A stretch of 64,000 bases of DNA from Apostichopus japonicus (GCF_037975245.1 NC_092569.1:11959501-12023500); one strand, 5' to 3'. Shown: positions 1 through 13,660, counted from the first letter of the stretch. Translations and numbers: made by a program. The notes: generated by a model not told the origin, from the sequence alone.

Positions 1-3000
1 ACTAACAAAGAGAACTGTTCTTCTTCCTCTACAACTTTATTTCATTTCCCTTTATTTGTTTTTATCACCAATATACATATATCAAAGTATATTCATTAAT
101 ATATATGATGACGTATATACATTGCAAGAGGAAGTGACTTTTAAGTTACTTAGCTGTAGGCTTGTCTAGTTGGTCAATCCCTGTATAACACAGTTAAACT
201 ACATATGGACACAAAAAAAAAACTAAAAAAAAAACTAAAACTACTTGAGAACATAACAGAAAGCAATGCAAAAGAGTTGGGAAATGTGGTAATAGTCATC
301 ATGTTACTGCAATGGCAAGATAACATTTTTCGTCCATGCAGTTAAAATAACAAGTGTGAGTAGCTAAGTACTGTCTTTGGCAATGAGAATTTGATAATTC
401 AGATACAGTAAAATATTGTTAGCTTAAACATGGACCCTTTGAAGGCCTTTGGCCTTTATTTTACAACCACCTATATGTTGTCTAAGTATTGTATATGTAT
501 GCTGATTTATCCAAAGTGCTACAGTTTTACAAATGAAAAAGTACTAACATTAGATGTTAAGTTGGCAACATTGTAGAGGTCTTGTTCATCCCTAAGGGCA
601 CAAAGGTGGGCGAGGAGGCTAAAGCATAGCTCCTAAACTTTTGCTTCAGGGTACTTGATTCTTTCAGAGGTTATTATGTCCAGTCCAAACAATACAAAGT
701 AATGATTACAATGCTCTCTTGTAATTTGCAAGTTGTGCAGAGCTCCTTTCAAATTGTCATTTCATACTGCAGTTCAGCAAGAGGTAGGGTTTTGATGCCA
801 ATTTTTTACCAACATAACCATATGAGATCTGTGAGGAATTTTTACTTTAATTAAAAGTATAAAATTCTTACAACTTACCAAATTGCATATGAAGTTATAA
901 AGTTACTCTGGTGTGCAAAAGAGGTTGTCTTTGACAGCCAATAAGGCAAAACGCGTCACACTGAAAAACTCAGATTATTTTTTCTAGAAGAGATATAGTA
1001 CCAACCTGTTTGTACAAAAAATTCAGGAGGTTTTTTGCCTTATTTTTAAATGAAAAATCCCCAGAGTCTGGGATTTTTTGCCCCCCCCCCCAAAAAAAAA
1101 GGATTTTCCCCAGGTTTGTGTTCCACATGTTTTTGAGCCTGGGTATTGTACTGTACTTCAAGGTCATTCAATTCAATAATGTGCAGATTTCAATGACTGC
1201 TTGGGTGTTCCAAGCATCCAATAAATTTGGTAAGTTTTAAAAGAGTTCAAACTACAACATACTCCAAAATTTGGTGATTTGATATGGGAATGACCCTATT
1301 ATATTTTTCATTTAGTGTCACAGGAATTAGTGCACACTGAAATGATATAGCCTGAGGATTGGGTAGGCGCTTTTGTCGATCGCTACCCGCAAGATGAATT
1401 AAGCGCCCTCCGCGTGTTTTTAATGGCTAATTGTGTAACTTTGGCACTGTTATGTGTACTCTTATAACATAGCAACGAAATGATACACTATTAAATTACT
1501 GTAACAATAATAATGATGATAATACACTTACTTAATAATAATAGAATTTACAAATATGCTCCATCAACAAGATCAAGAGAACCTAAATTCCGAGACGCAG
1601 GTTACAATGACAATTAAGGGGTTTGTCAGTGTTCTTTCCACTTTACACTGCAATGCTTGTTTCTTTGTGGAGAAATGTGCAAATTTACCAAATTTGAACT
1701 AAAGTAATGAATAACGTTGACCCAGAAATTTTTTAAACCAAACACCGAAAGCTGTTTTTAAGTTGCATTTTAATGTTATTCTAGTTTTTTCTAGTTTTAA
1801 TGTCCAACTAAAGTAGACCTCTTTGCTTGCATTTGATCTGAAATTTGAAATCAATTAATTGCTGTCCAGACCAGCCTGTCACACAAATGTCAGCCTGTCA
1901 CAGCGCCTGTCACAAGTAAATCGTACTCTCTTTATGATCTACAGACTGAATGGAAAGTGACATGTTGTGTTACAACTTTTAGGGTAAGTAAGTACAGTTA
2001 AACATATATATGGTAGTTGCACCAAGGGGTATCATGTACTTTCAAGTGGTCAACAGCAATGTTTTAAAAGCTTGTTTATGTACTGTAGATCTATACTGGC
2101 TTTGGAAAGAATATTCATTTGTATTCAAGTTGGGTGCTGATGCCAACTCTAATATGGCGAATATGGAAGCCAATTTTCCAGAGTCCAGTTCTACGGAAAA
2201 TATCAGCTTTAATAGCAATTTATGATATAGTGATTTGCATGATTTTTTGGGGGTTGATTTTCTTTATTAGCTAAAATTTATAGTTTGGTCTGAAATTAAG
2301 CAAACTACTATTTACTTAAAATAAAAGAAAAAAACAATGGGGGAGGGAAGAGGGGGTAAGGTTGAAACAAAGAAAGAAAATTGAGCTTTGCCAGCATCTT
2401 AAGTTTTTCTGAGAGTATGTAAAATACTGTAGGTTTAAACTAAACGTGTCTCTTTAATGACTACAATGTATGTGTAGTGTTGTTGTGCACTAGTACATCT
2501 ACGTATATGTAAGCCTTATTGCACAGAAAATGTAACCAGTCCCAGAAATTGTAAGGCACTTGAGCAGCCAAGGCCTTTACTACTCTCAGAACAGATTGTT
2601 TGCAAGATAAGTTCTGAGGTTTTAAATCACTGTAGTACTGTATAGCAGTACTCCAACACGCTTCATGCGTACGTCAGCCAAGTTTTCTTGACAGATGTAT
2701 CGTTTGTTCTAACCCATAGATTTTAAAACTTTCTTCATTAGGTTCAAAGGAGAAACAACCACTTGTAAGAGACAGCCTCCTGAGTTAATTATTTCAGTTA
2801 ATTAATGCGCAGAGCATTTTACGATCATGTTTCTTGTCAAGGAAATCGTTTTAGCCGAGAAAATTTCAAGTCGACTCGTATGTTTCCATCTTGAATCTGC
2901 AAAATAAGAGTAATACAGTATATACCTATTTCTCAGTATTATCGATATTGTACAGATGAGATTTCCTCGTGAGAGTAAGTTTCTAGGAAAAGTAATAAAT

Positions 3001-3149
3001 TTAGGTTTCACGGTTTCTTGATGTCTATCATTAAATATCTGTACCAGTCAGTGTTTGAGGAAGTTTGGAAGGAAATCATCATAATTGATTTGAATGGGTT
3101 GAATGCTTGCAACCGGATAGGTACAGTATGCTATGACGTCAAGAATTAT

Positions 3150-3215
3150 GAAAAAAAAAAAAAATTATGGAAAAAACAAAAATTATGGAAAAAACAAAAA
3201 TTATGGGAAAAAAAA
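3150..3215 (+). repeat. AATTATGGAAAAAACAAA short tandem repeat
   Basis: Three to four 18-bp copies within an A-rich stretch. Confidence 0.8.
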
Positions 3216-3605
3216 CAACTCATGTGCGTATGTGTTCTCTAAACCTCGAAACAGAAGAAGCAACATTTGCAAGAAATTATGTGGGTGACTTGAAAGGAAA
3301 CTTCCTGTGTGTTTGTTGAGGTATGGTTTCATGGAATTGAAAAGAGGAAAGAACACCATAAAAGTAACGCAATGTTCTGTGAAAGAACAAAATAGAAGCC
3401 GAAATTGAGGCCCCCCCCACCTCCCCCACCATAACTACTGTACACACATCAACAACACACTGTGCACCGTCTTCTAGTGAGAGAAGAATAGAACCGTCGG
3501 AGTAAAACCGAATATGTTGCGAAATACGCACTCTTGTACTTTATAAATACAGACATGCTTTGTAGAGCTGTGTCTGTAATGGTTTGAACACTATAGTACT
3601 ATTTA

Positions 3606-3632
3606 TGTGGTGGTGGTGGTGGTGGTGGTGTT
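3606..3632 (+). repeat. GGT microsatellite
   Basis: GTGGTGGTGGTGGTGGTGGT-type run ending in GTTGTTGG. Confidence 0.9.
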
Positions 3633-3886
3633 GTTGGCAAGGTGTTTCACCACTTGTGAAGATACGGAACTTAAAACCCTGTTTTCCATTTAAACGAACC
3701 GGAAAAGTTTACCTTTGCAGTTCCCTCCATGTTGAAAAGTGATAGCTCATATAAATCTATCATGTCACTCTATATACATGTACCAGTCGAAATGTTAAAA
3801 CTGTCACAATATTCCAACACATGTGAACCAACTTTATGTTAAAGAAATTCCACTAATTACGGGTAATGTATTCCTGCATTTATTAT

Positions 3887-3965
3887 TGGCCTGACTGATA
3901 CGTCAGGCCAACTTACTTTTACACTGTATGTATTCTATTACACAGGCTCTCTAGTGGATAAGCAG
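3887..3965 (+). repeat. Copy of the GTCAGGCCAACTTAC repeat with a perfect hairpin
   Basis: GTCAGGCCAACTTACTTTTA, then CACTG.., then ACACAGGCTCTCTAGTGGAT and AAGCA matches 25791-25868. Upstream, TGGCCTGAC (3887-3895) and GTCAGGCCA (3902-3910) form a perfect 9-bp stem with a 6-nt loop. Confidence 0.65.
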
Positions 3966-5433
3966 TTTGCTAACAGTTTTATTTGATTTATTCTGCATTT
4001 ATTAGGAATACAATCAGGAAAGAAGGAAGACAAATTATGCTTCCTAGATTACTTACTTTCTTTCTTTCCTTTCCGTCCTTTTTGCCCATTTTAAGATTTT
4101 ATTATTTAGTTTGTTAATTTTGTTTGTTTTTATGAATGTTACAGATCAGTCATGTTGCTCTTTGCTGTAGAAATGTTCCTAGCTGCAGTTGAAATGTTTG
4201 TGGTTATTGTAAACACTCCCAAGCTGATGACATTAAAATCTGTCTGAAGCCTACTGTAAGTGGAAAATAATTGCATTTCTTACTGTAGCATTAAGTGCTG
4301 TACTGTATACTGTACAGTATATTTTCTGCAATGTTTGGTCAAACCTGGGAACCTCGTATCTAGGTAACTTTACACCATAAGTTCAGCTTTTAGTGTATCT
4401 TGAATACTTGGTTTGTATCGATGTCCCTGGATGAGCTCGGGGTCACAAATGGCCAATGTCAGGGTCTCTGACCGGTGTCCCGGTTCTGACTAACTGTAAC
4501 TTCTGAACGAATGTAGTCATTGGTTGCATACTGTACGTACAGCATATCTGAATGTACACTATAGTAGCCTATATACTATCCTAGATCAGGTCTGTGAGCC
4601 ATTGCATATACATGATGTGATACAGCGTGTCCAATTTGCACAGAGTTGCAGCACAGGTTCTTTTGACTACTGTACTTAGAACACACTTTTTCAACGATAT
4701 GGAAGAAAAACAACAATAAATAAAATGGGAAAAAAATGTCAACCCTTTGCACACGTATGTATGTGACTTCTGGTTGTCTCTCGGACAACCAGGATATTTG
4801 GTACATACGTAGAACACTAGGTTTGGGCTCACAAAACTCCCCTTTGGGTGGATTATTGGCCTACCACTATAATCACTAATTTTATTTTACTGCAGTGTAG
4901 ATCTCTGAAATAATGAAAGGTGAAAATGGAAATTTAAATGTCTTGACCTATTTGGGGTGTATTCAGTTGCAATGCGACATCCGAACTTGTTCAGTTGTTT
5001 TTGCGACTTTGTCGGTCCGTTGGATGACCTCCAAAGCTGGTTTACATTGTAGAGAGTCGGGTCTGGTCAGATGGCCGGACGACCATTTTAATAAACACGT
5101 ACCATTGATTTGTTTTAACAATTTAAGTGACCTACTTCCTGCAGGTAGGGTATTAGTCTCAACATAATGTCAGAACTTTTATATTAAGTAATATAACAAT
5201 TAACAAGCTAAGAATCTGCACGAGGTTGTTTGCACAGTGGCGGGAGATTTCTTGACCTGCAAACAAAAAGGGTATTAAAGCAGGTCGGACTGGCATATCC
5301 ATTTTTTTGCTTTTCAAGTTTGGATGGGGACAAAAGGTTTTGGGTTGTAGCATTAAATCTAGATTAACAGAGAAGGAAACAGGGTTAATATCACTTTTCA
5401 CCAGAATTTGTAGACAGGCCGTAATTATCAAGT

Positions 5434-6035
5434 CCTGCATTTGGTAAGTTCAGTGCCCTGTTGAATTACCTAGTTATGATATTATGGTAAAAAATTCAAC
5501 AGCAATGCGGTGCTACTGTTCAGTCTGATGGTACAATGACCATGTGATCTGGGGTCCTGCATTTGGTGAGTTCAGTGCCCTGTTGAATTACCCAGTTATT
5601 ATGGTGAAATTCAACAGCAATGCGGTGCTACTGTTCAGTCTGATGGTACAGTGCACTGACCATGTGATATGGGGTCCTGCATTTGGTGAGTTCAGTGCCC
5701 TGTTGAATTACCCAGTTATGATATTATGGTGAAATTCAACAGCAATGCGGTGCTACTGTTCAGTCTGATGGTACAATGACCATGTGATCTGGGGTCCTGC
5801 ATTTGGTGAGTTCAGTGCCCTGTTGAATTACCCAGTTATTATGGTGAAATTCAACAGCAATGCGGTGCTACTGTTCAGTCTGATGGTACAGTGCACTGAC
5901 CATGTGATATGGGGTCCTGCATTTGGTGAGTTCAGTGACCTGTTGAATTACCCAGTTAATTATGATATTATGGTGAAATTCAACAGCAATGCGGTGCTAC
6001 TGTTCAGTCTGATGGTACACTGACCATGTTATCTG
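5434..6035 (+). repeat. 120-bp satellite array, 5 copies
   Basis: Units start with CCTGCATTTGGT at 5434, 5556, 5676, 5796 and 5916, so the period is 120-122 bp. Alternate units share variants (TATT against TATGATATT; ACAATGACC against ACAGTGCACTGACC), which gives a weak 240-bp higher-order period. Each unit carries an inverted pair, CTGTTGAATT and AATTCAACAG, plus the palindromic segment TGGTACAGTGCACTGACCA. Open frames across the array are artefacts. Confidence 0.95.
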
Positions 6036-6748
6036 GGTTCTCATCCATCTTTCGAACGATCACATCTACCATCCCGACTAAAAAATTTCAGGTGGCGGAC
6101 AAACAGGAAGATTTCTCAACAAAAGTCTGCGCGTAGTTCACTGCACTGTAGAAATATCCAGGCCGTGATGCCGTACACGTACAGTACTAGTGTACTGTAC
6201 ACATTGTACATACATGTATGAACCCACACTGCACTTAAACTTCTAGGTACTTGAGGAGTATTGCAAATCCCAGTAGTATAATAATGCATGTAACATTGCT
6301 TGTTTAAATTACGGTACTTTGTAACCAATGCCAATTGGTTTGTACTGTACTTATCCAGTAGATCAACCGGCTAATTCTCACAGGTTGTACAGTTTAATTA
6401 ATTACCAGCACTTTGTCACTAGTCTCCTTGAACTTCATGATGATCATTGCTAGTTGGCACTGGGGATACAGCGAATTATTTAGGAGTTGAAATTCAGGGC
6501 AGCGTCATACACATGCCATATGGAAAAGATGAATGTGTTGCAGTAATTGCATCGATCAGTCTCATAGAGCTGTAAACAATAACTATCTATAATTGTGTTG
6601 CAACACATCATGGCAGATTTGGAAGTCATAGTTGATTATTAATTGTCCCTGTCAGGAACATCAGAGAAAGCTTTGTTACAAAGCTCTGTTAATTGTATCG
6701 TGATGATGGAGTGGTGTCAATTAGGATAGAGATCAGTTTAGTTAAAGC

Positions 6749-6801
6749 AGCATTCTCTGTAGAATTTAACAGAATCTTTGCAGTATCAAGCACCACCCTT
6801 A
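6749..6801 (+). repeat. Dispersed repeat, copy 1 of 2
   Basis: GCATTCTCTGTAGAATTTAA, then CAGAATCTTTGCAGTATCAA, then GCACCACCCTTA. It matches 7171-7222 at most positions. Confidence 0.65.
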
Positions 6802-7170
6802 AAGGGTGTGAAGACTCGCGCAAAGAGAAACATCTAATGCCGGTAATCTGACCTAGTTTAGAGTGAGGTGTAACAGAAGTGTTAGACACCACCATCCATG
6901 CCAGAAAATATGCACACAGCTTGCTACCTTCGGTAATTAGACACAAGTGTACAGTCAGTACATACAGCTGCGGTCAATATCCATAGCACAGTGTACAAAC
7001 AATACAGCGATGGACACCTCAGTTCCAGCTAAAGATAACAAGGTATCACGTTTCGTTACTGTCTGCATTTTGTAGCGACACAAACAAAACATCACTTGCA
7101 AGCAACAGAAAGTTAACTTTTTCAGATGGCCGCATGCGGTTTGGGGCGAGTCTTCAATGCCTTTAAAGTG

Positions 7171-7222
7171 GCATTCACTGTCGATTTTAAGAGAATCTTT
7201 GCGGTATCAAACACCACCGTTA
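7171..7222 (+). repeat. Dispersed repeat, copy 2 of 2
   Basis: GCATTCACTGTCGATTTTAA, then GAGAATCTTTGCGGTATCAA, then ACACCACCGTTA. Next to it lies GCGAGTCTTCA, which occurs inverted beside copy 1 (TGAAGACTCGC), so the pair may be pieces of one rearranged element. Confidence 0.65.
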
Positions 7223-7782
7223 ACGACCAAGTAAGATGAGGGCGAGATGAGGTGAGATGAACTAAAAACAGGTTACTTTAGCAAGTCTGCAAACTTGTGA
7301 TGAATTTCCTTGTGAAGTTTATTAGGTTAATTGACTTGGCTCCTTGTTTTACCTAGATCTGCAAAATACTAATATACTCCCACATGTGCACTTAGAACCT
7401 ACTGTACCGATTTGGTTACATTTTTAGTACAGTAAGTTGTAGAAGTTGATTTTACACAATTAGGGAAATTTACGTATTACTGTGAGGTTTGCAAACTGAA
7501 ACAGAACATGGAAAAGTCAAAAGGAGCCAGTGCTTCGAAACGATGAGCAACTTTTTTTCCTGAAGTTAACCATGATGCAAACTGAGATTGTAACCACTGA
7601 TGTGATATTTCATGTTTAAATAAAAAAAATACTATGAGAACATTTTCAGCTGAATTGTTGTGGTGATATATATGCTACGTAGCTGTGCTGTAGCGAGTTG
7701 CATTCATAAAAAAAATTTAATTTTAAAAATTGTATATCTTTGCCAGAAAAAAATTCTATGAGATGCTAAAGATGCAGAACAA

Positions 7783-8304
7783 TATTACTGAAGCAAAGAA
7801 TTTTAGCCATAAGGATATATTAAAGATATACAGTATCCCTTTAAGGGTCCTGTATGACACTACCAGGTTTATTACTGAAGTAATCAACTTAAGCCATTGG
7901 ACATACAGTTTCCCTTGAAGGGTCCTGTATGACACTACCAGGTTAATTACTGTAACTAAAGAACTTAAGCCATTGGATATACAGTATCCCTTTAAGGATC
8001 GTGTACGACACTCCCAGGTTTATTACTGAAGTAAAGAACTTAAGCCATTGGATATATAGTATCCCTTTAAGGGTCCTGTATGACAATACCAGGTTAATTA
8101 CTGAAGCAAGAACTTCAGCCATTGGATATCCCTTTTAGGGTCCTGTATGACACTACCAGGTCAATTACTAAAGTAAAGAACTTAAGCCATTGGATATACA
8201 GTACAGTATCCCTTGAAGTGTCCTGTACAATAATACCAGGTTTATTACTGAAGTAAAGAATTCAAGCCATTGGATATACAGAATCCCTCAATGACACTAC
8301 CAGG
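7783..8304 (+). repeat. 75-bp satellite array, 6-7 diverged copies
   Basis: Unit: CCCTTTAAGGGTCCTGTATG, then ACACTACCAGGTTAATTACT, then GAAGTAAAGAACTTAAGCCA, then TTGGATATACAGTAT. Unit starts are at about 7837, 7912, 7988, 8063, 8129, 8209 and 8284. CCCTTTAAGGG is nearly palindromic and GGATA/TATCC forms a second inverted pair. The array is more diverged than the 120-bp one. Confidence 0.93.
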
Positions 8305-10112
8305 CTTAAAAAGACTACTGGGTAAAAAGTCAAGTTCTAACCAGTTGGCATTTTCCTGAATTACATCACACATCAGCTAGTGTTACAGGCCTTTGAGAGC
8401 AGCGCAATAATATATATTTGCTGGTAATAAACTAACTACAGTGGCATACTGCATATAATTGTCCCATTGACTGATACACTCAACCATCAAAGTAACGTGG
8501 TCTCTAAGACCTTGTAGAAGTTCTCATTAGCTACTGTAAACCCTACCCATCACTGGATAGCTTAAAACGCCTTGGCCATTCATGGAACCTTCAATATTCT
8601 GTATCATGACCATGAAGAGTTTTGGCCATGAGAGCCTGAAGTTTTCACCACTTTTAAACGAACCTCTTTACTCGGTAGTAAAAATGTTTTTCGGGAGGCC
8701 TAGAGTGGCCTAAAATTGCACCACATGAACTTTCCATTCTTGCTCTTCAACATCCATGTCCCCCCCCCCAAAAAAAAAAATTGTTTGATAACATTTATCA
8801 AAAAAGACTTTTCCTGTTGCTTTTCGGGACATTTCTTGAGGGAGAACACTCCGTATTGATATAGACTCTATATATGGAGAGTGCCACCATATTCAGCCTA
8901 TACCAGGCTTATGTTATGTACGGAAATTAGGACAATCAGGAGAGATTAGGAGGGCTTGTTGTCGAAATGTACGATTGTGACAAGGCTTTATGTTATCATA
9001 TTTGAGTGCACATGTATTACATATGATACCCTATAGCAAAAACTTTGCTATCTCAACACGGGCAAGTTAAGTTACAAGTAGTTGTGTACTTTGTGTTCAT
9101 TAAGCAGTACAAATGCAAGAATGTTTGCAGACAGTGGGTAAGGGACTATTAGCCAATCAAATCATAGGAAATTTGGAAATCATGGGAAATTTGGAAACAC
9201 CCACCATTGACTATATTAGTATGGAAAAGTCTGTAATGGGAATGTTAACCCTGTACCTTGCAGTTGATTGTTATGATTTATATTGTTTTCAAACAAATTC
9301 AATCATCTTTAGGATTGGAAGAAATCTGGTTCTTTTCAGAACAAGTTGTGGTTTTTTTGAAAAGATGTTTTGCATAGGCCTAATTGTGAGTGTATCAACT
9401 TGAGGTTTGTTTATCAAATTAAACAAGTTCTGTGTCTGGACTGGGCTAGCAGTTTGAAGATTTTGGGTCTCTGGTTAAAACATCGTGTCCTGGACGCAGA
9501 ACCCTGCCTTTGTAAGAATACTGTTTAAAATAATAACATCTTCCCCAATTGGAGAAATATTAGAAAGGATGTGATTTTGGTAACGGAAGGACAAGTAACA
9601 GAGGGACAAATCTGGAATTAAATCAGTTACATTTAAGTTAACAAATTATAAATACTTATGTTAAGACCAGAGAGTAATTACAATTGTATGTGTTTTAAAG
9701 TATGGCTATGGTTTTAATGTATATATGAATTTAAAACTGTTAAAATATGTGACCTAAAAAGTATGCACATTCCTCTTTAATTTGGAGGTAAAAAAATTGG
9801 TTCTTACGTAGTTTGTATAAGCTGCCGTAAAGTTTTTCATGATACAAACAATGTTATCGTTAAGAGCTACATGAACAATGACACAATCCAAAGATACCCA
9901 ATATGTTTTATGTTATTTACTTTTCATATTTTCACCTAAATGTATACATTCGCATGACCCTCCTCAAATGCAACATTGCAACTTGCAACCAGCAGTTGTA
10001 AGCAAGATAAAGCTAAATTCTTTTCCTTTCGCTTTCCCGGCAGTGCAATTTGTTGTGGCCATTTAGCCAGTTACTCTGACTAGCCAGAATTTCAGGGCCG
10101 GCAATTAAGAAC

Positions 10113-10177
10113 AAATTTACTTCACTCCTCGCTTACATGTCTCCCCTCGTAGCACTCTCGTCTACCGTGCCTAGTTG
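10113..10177 (+). repeat. Dispersed repeat shared with 31390-31457
   Basis: TTTACTTCACTCCTCGCTTA, then CATGTCTCCCC, then TCTACCGTGCCTAG resembles TTTACTTCGTTCCCCACTTA, CCTGTCTCCCC and TCTACCGTGTCTAG at 31390-31457. The nature of the element is not recognised. Confidence 0.55.
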
Positions 10178-10397
10178 CTAAGAATCTAACTGTGTGTATA
10201 AATTGATTAAACTTCATCTTAACCTTCGCAGTAGCATCAAACTGACAGTAAGGGATTGATGTTCCCAATCAGATCAAGGGATCAGATCAGATCAAGGCAG
10301 TGATACCTTTAACCTTTCCCAAGCTGTAGTTATCCATTGTTTTGGGGGTGTTCCTTATCGATAAGTGAGGGGGATTTTTATTTTTTATTTTAGTATT

Positions 10398-10415
10398 ATT
10401 TTATTATCATTATTA

Positions 10416-10456
<41 letters not shown>

Positions 10457-10480
10457 TTTATATATATATATATATATTTT
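10398..10480 (+). repeat. ATT and AT microsatellites
   Basis: A long TTA/ATT trinucleotide run followed by a TA dinucleotide run and a T run. Confidence 0.93.
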
Positions 10481-13400
10481 TTTTGGGGGGGTCTACTTTT
10501 TGGCCATCTTTTTTTTACATTGGTGGTCATTTTTTGGTTGAATACAATTCGATAATGACTCAGAGATGTAATTAAAAGTATATATTCACAGAAAACGACA
10601 TAGAACAGGTTGCACTGGTACGCCATAACTGCCGTTAAATGTCTGCATAACTATCATGATAGTAAAATGGCAGCCGGGGCTAAGTAAAAACATTTTCCAT
10701 CAATTACGGATTCAACTTACCTACAGTACTGTAGTACTGTAATAAACCTGGGAGATGGGATCCTGTAGGGTTCTTTGTGTATAGATTGTGTTACTGATTG
10801 GGCAAACAATTGAATAGTTGAATAATATTATAATGTCGAGTCTAGCTAATACTGTGTGTATCCCTGGTTTAATTCTCCCGGTGCTCGGTTTGATATATGA
10901 GATCCATTAGTGATTAGTTTGAGGAGATGCTGCCTGAGTCTGATGATATTTAAAAAACAACATGTTGATAAATCTCTCCATGATATTAGATATATTAAAA
11001 CCCATCTACGGTTTACTCTCGCATTTATCAAACGTAATTTATGCATATATACATTCTGTATTGCGAGATATGGAAATTTTTTAATTTCTGATTCTTTGCC
11101 AAAGGCAATTTAAGGAAGTTTTGTCACATGTGGTGATTTTGTGTGTGTCTGTGCTCTGTACATGTATATTGTGTGATGCCTTGGATTGTAAACTCGCCAT
11201 TTATACATGTACATGTAATTTACATAGTAAATTAATGAGAGAAAATCGGTCAACATGACTGTTAAAGAAAGCACTTTAACGCATTCTTAGTTTAAATATG
11301 AACGCAGCATAATGAGTAGCAGGTCAAACGTCATTTGAGGTCAAGAGAGGTCAAAGTGAAAACGTTGTAAATTTGATGACATTAAACATAGCCTGGATGA
11401 ATACTCTGTATTTGTATCGACCTAAGTCTAATTAGTTAGAATCCCCAATTTTGTTTTTTTTTGTAGAGGATGCTCATTTATTATAAAGGTCATCAGAGGT
11501 CAAGGTCTGATATCCATGTATTAAAACTCAAAAACTTCAAAAAACTAAGCTTGCATTAACTTCATACGTGGTATGTCTATCTACCTTAGTGAGAACTCTT
11601 GCTTCGTTTGTTTTTTATCGATGGAAATCGAGAGCCCTCATTAGGTCAAGAAGTTTGAAGTGTAAAAATTTTGTAAACAAGGTAACTTCCAAATCAATGA
11701 AGGGATGAACTCTGTACTTAGTATATGGTTCACTGTAGTGATTACAAAAAAACAGTATGGTGTTTTTTCAGTCAAAACTTGCAACCTTGTGCATTGAATG
11801 TCCTCATAATATTATCAAATATGGCAAGGGCATCACTAAATCCAGCTAGATTTCTGTTCATTGAGGTTTTTTTGAGTCATTTTGTACTTTATATTTGTAG
11901 GAGATAAATTCTTTTAGAACTGCATTGTAAATATGAACTGTATGCTAAGCCTCAATTGTGGCAAATTTATATGTTGTATTACTTTTCAAGGACAAGCTTT
12001 TGACACACACAAAAAATGCAAATAGTTATATAAAGATATATAGAATAACATTTACAAAAGTTACAAAGGCATTCCAGACCTCCCACTAAGCAGTCTGTTT
12101 TTGTATATCTAGGGCTTTGGGCAAATGGTATCTATACAAGTTGAGTTTTCACAAATTGCAATGTGGAATAAACTGACTGTGCATTGTTACGAACGCAGGA
12201 TCCTGCTTCCAGGACGCAATCTTTCGGCCAGGGACGCTAAATCTTCATATTGCTTGCGTCCAGCAGACGCAAACTTTTTATTTTGAGAAACAAATCCCAA
12301 GTACACTCTCACAACTAGGTCAACGGAAAACATAATAAAACACATATATATCAATGAACATCTTTATTTCTTTTCAAGAAACCACAACTTCTTCTGACAT
12401 GAATTAAAAGGTCTCCCACTCCTACAGATCATTGAATTTGTTTGTGAAAATAAACAGAGTGCATACACATAGGAGACAGGTAAGTCTACTGTAGTCATTT
12501 GTTAATGCTCATACCAGTACTGTAAGTTTTAGGGTATCTGATAAACTTGTATAGCCAAGAAACACATACTGTACATAGGTCCTCCTCCATGGACAAGCTC
12601 GTTGACTGTGTGGAAGTGGTACAGTAGATCTGTATTAGGTGGAGGGGGAGGGGGAGGAGGAGGGTCATGAACCCTGCCTGGGTGTCATCGGGGTGGAACG
12701 TTAAAAGGTTACCAATTTTGTCGTCTATGGATAGTCTGAGACGGGTAAAGAATCGTCGTTCATAAATAACCCAATCCAGTTGAGTATTGAGATATATCAG
12801 CCCATGTACAATAGTGATGATTTTAAATTTTATATTGGCAAGAATAAATTGTACAATTAGTCCTGATGTACAATAATCATCTTTGAATGGAGTGGCTTTT
12901 GAACTGTCATAAGGGATTTATCAGTGAGAAAGAATCCTTTCCAACAAAAGAGACCTTCTTTGAACAGAGTTTGTTGCTGTCCAAGGACAACGTTTAAATT
13001 GTTTCACAGACTTTACCAAGCTGTCAATATACAGTAGCTACAGTATGTCAGTGTGCTAGAAGCAGCTAACACGTAGTACTACACAATGACCCACGTCTTT
13101 GTCCGTTAAGCTTACAAATTGGGGCAAGGATTTATAAGTATATACAGTACTGTCGCTGAAGTTCAAACTTGCAAATTTTCGACACAAGTTGCCGCCAACA
13201 GTGGTCGTTCTTGGCTGATTTCAAATGTCATATGTTATGAAGTGATCTTTCGTATGAAATTAATAGAAAACCTGCAGAATTTTATGAGTGTTTTTTGTTT
13301 GGTTGTTCTAAACTAGACACATTACATACTACATGTATACTGTACATGTTTATAACATTTGCATAAATTGCTAACAAATGTGAACAACCGCTTTCACTTT

Positions 13401-13635
13401 CTTGTGTGTAACCTTGGCGACGTAAAAACCTTTTTGTCTTGAAAGCGTCGTCTGTTGCCAGCCATTGTTCACAGAATTAAAATGAAAAACACTCTTGATA
13501 GAGAAAAGTTAAACCACATTAATAACTGAATGTTCAAAAACCTGAAAAGTTTTGAAATTAAAACCAATTATTCAGTCCGTAAAATTCTTAGTAAAAATTA
13601 AAGCCCTCTCAAAAACCGCACGCACTGCTGTCATC

Positions 13636-13643
13636 GTGTAAAC
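13636..13643. repeat. Left 8-bp target-site duplication of the hAT element
   Basis: GTGTAAAC, identical to 17618-17625 on the other side of the element. The length fits hAT transposition. Confidence 0.92.
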
Positions 13644-13660
13644 CCAGGTTACTCAACCTG

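Larger units (their letters stand above)
1..5433. other. Non-coding sequence, no gene seen
   Basis: AT-rich with stop codons in all frames; open frames are at most 84 codons and unrecognised. It holds homopolymer runs (C/A near 1081-1099), short tandem repeats near 3150 and 3606, and the 3887-3965 repeat. Confidence 0.6.
6036..13635. other. Non-coding sequence around the 75-bp satellite, no gene seen
   Basis: No open frame above 96 codons and no recognised exon. Contents are the dispersed pair at 6749 and 7171, the 7783-8304 array, microsatellites near 10.4 kb, and an inverted GGACGC/GCGTCC-bearing stretch at 12195-12270 that may be a small unclassified element. Confidence 0.55.
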
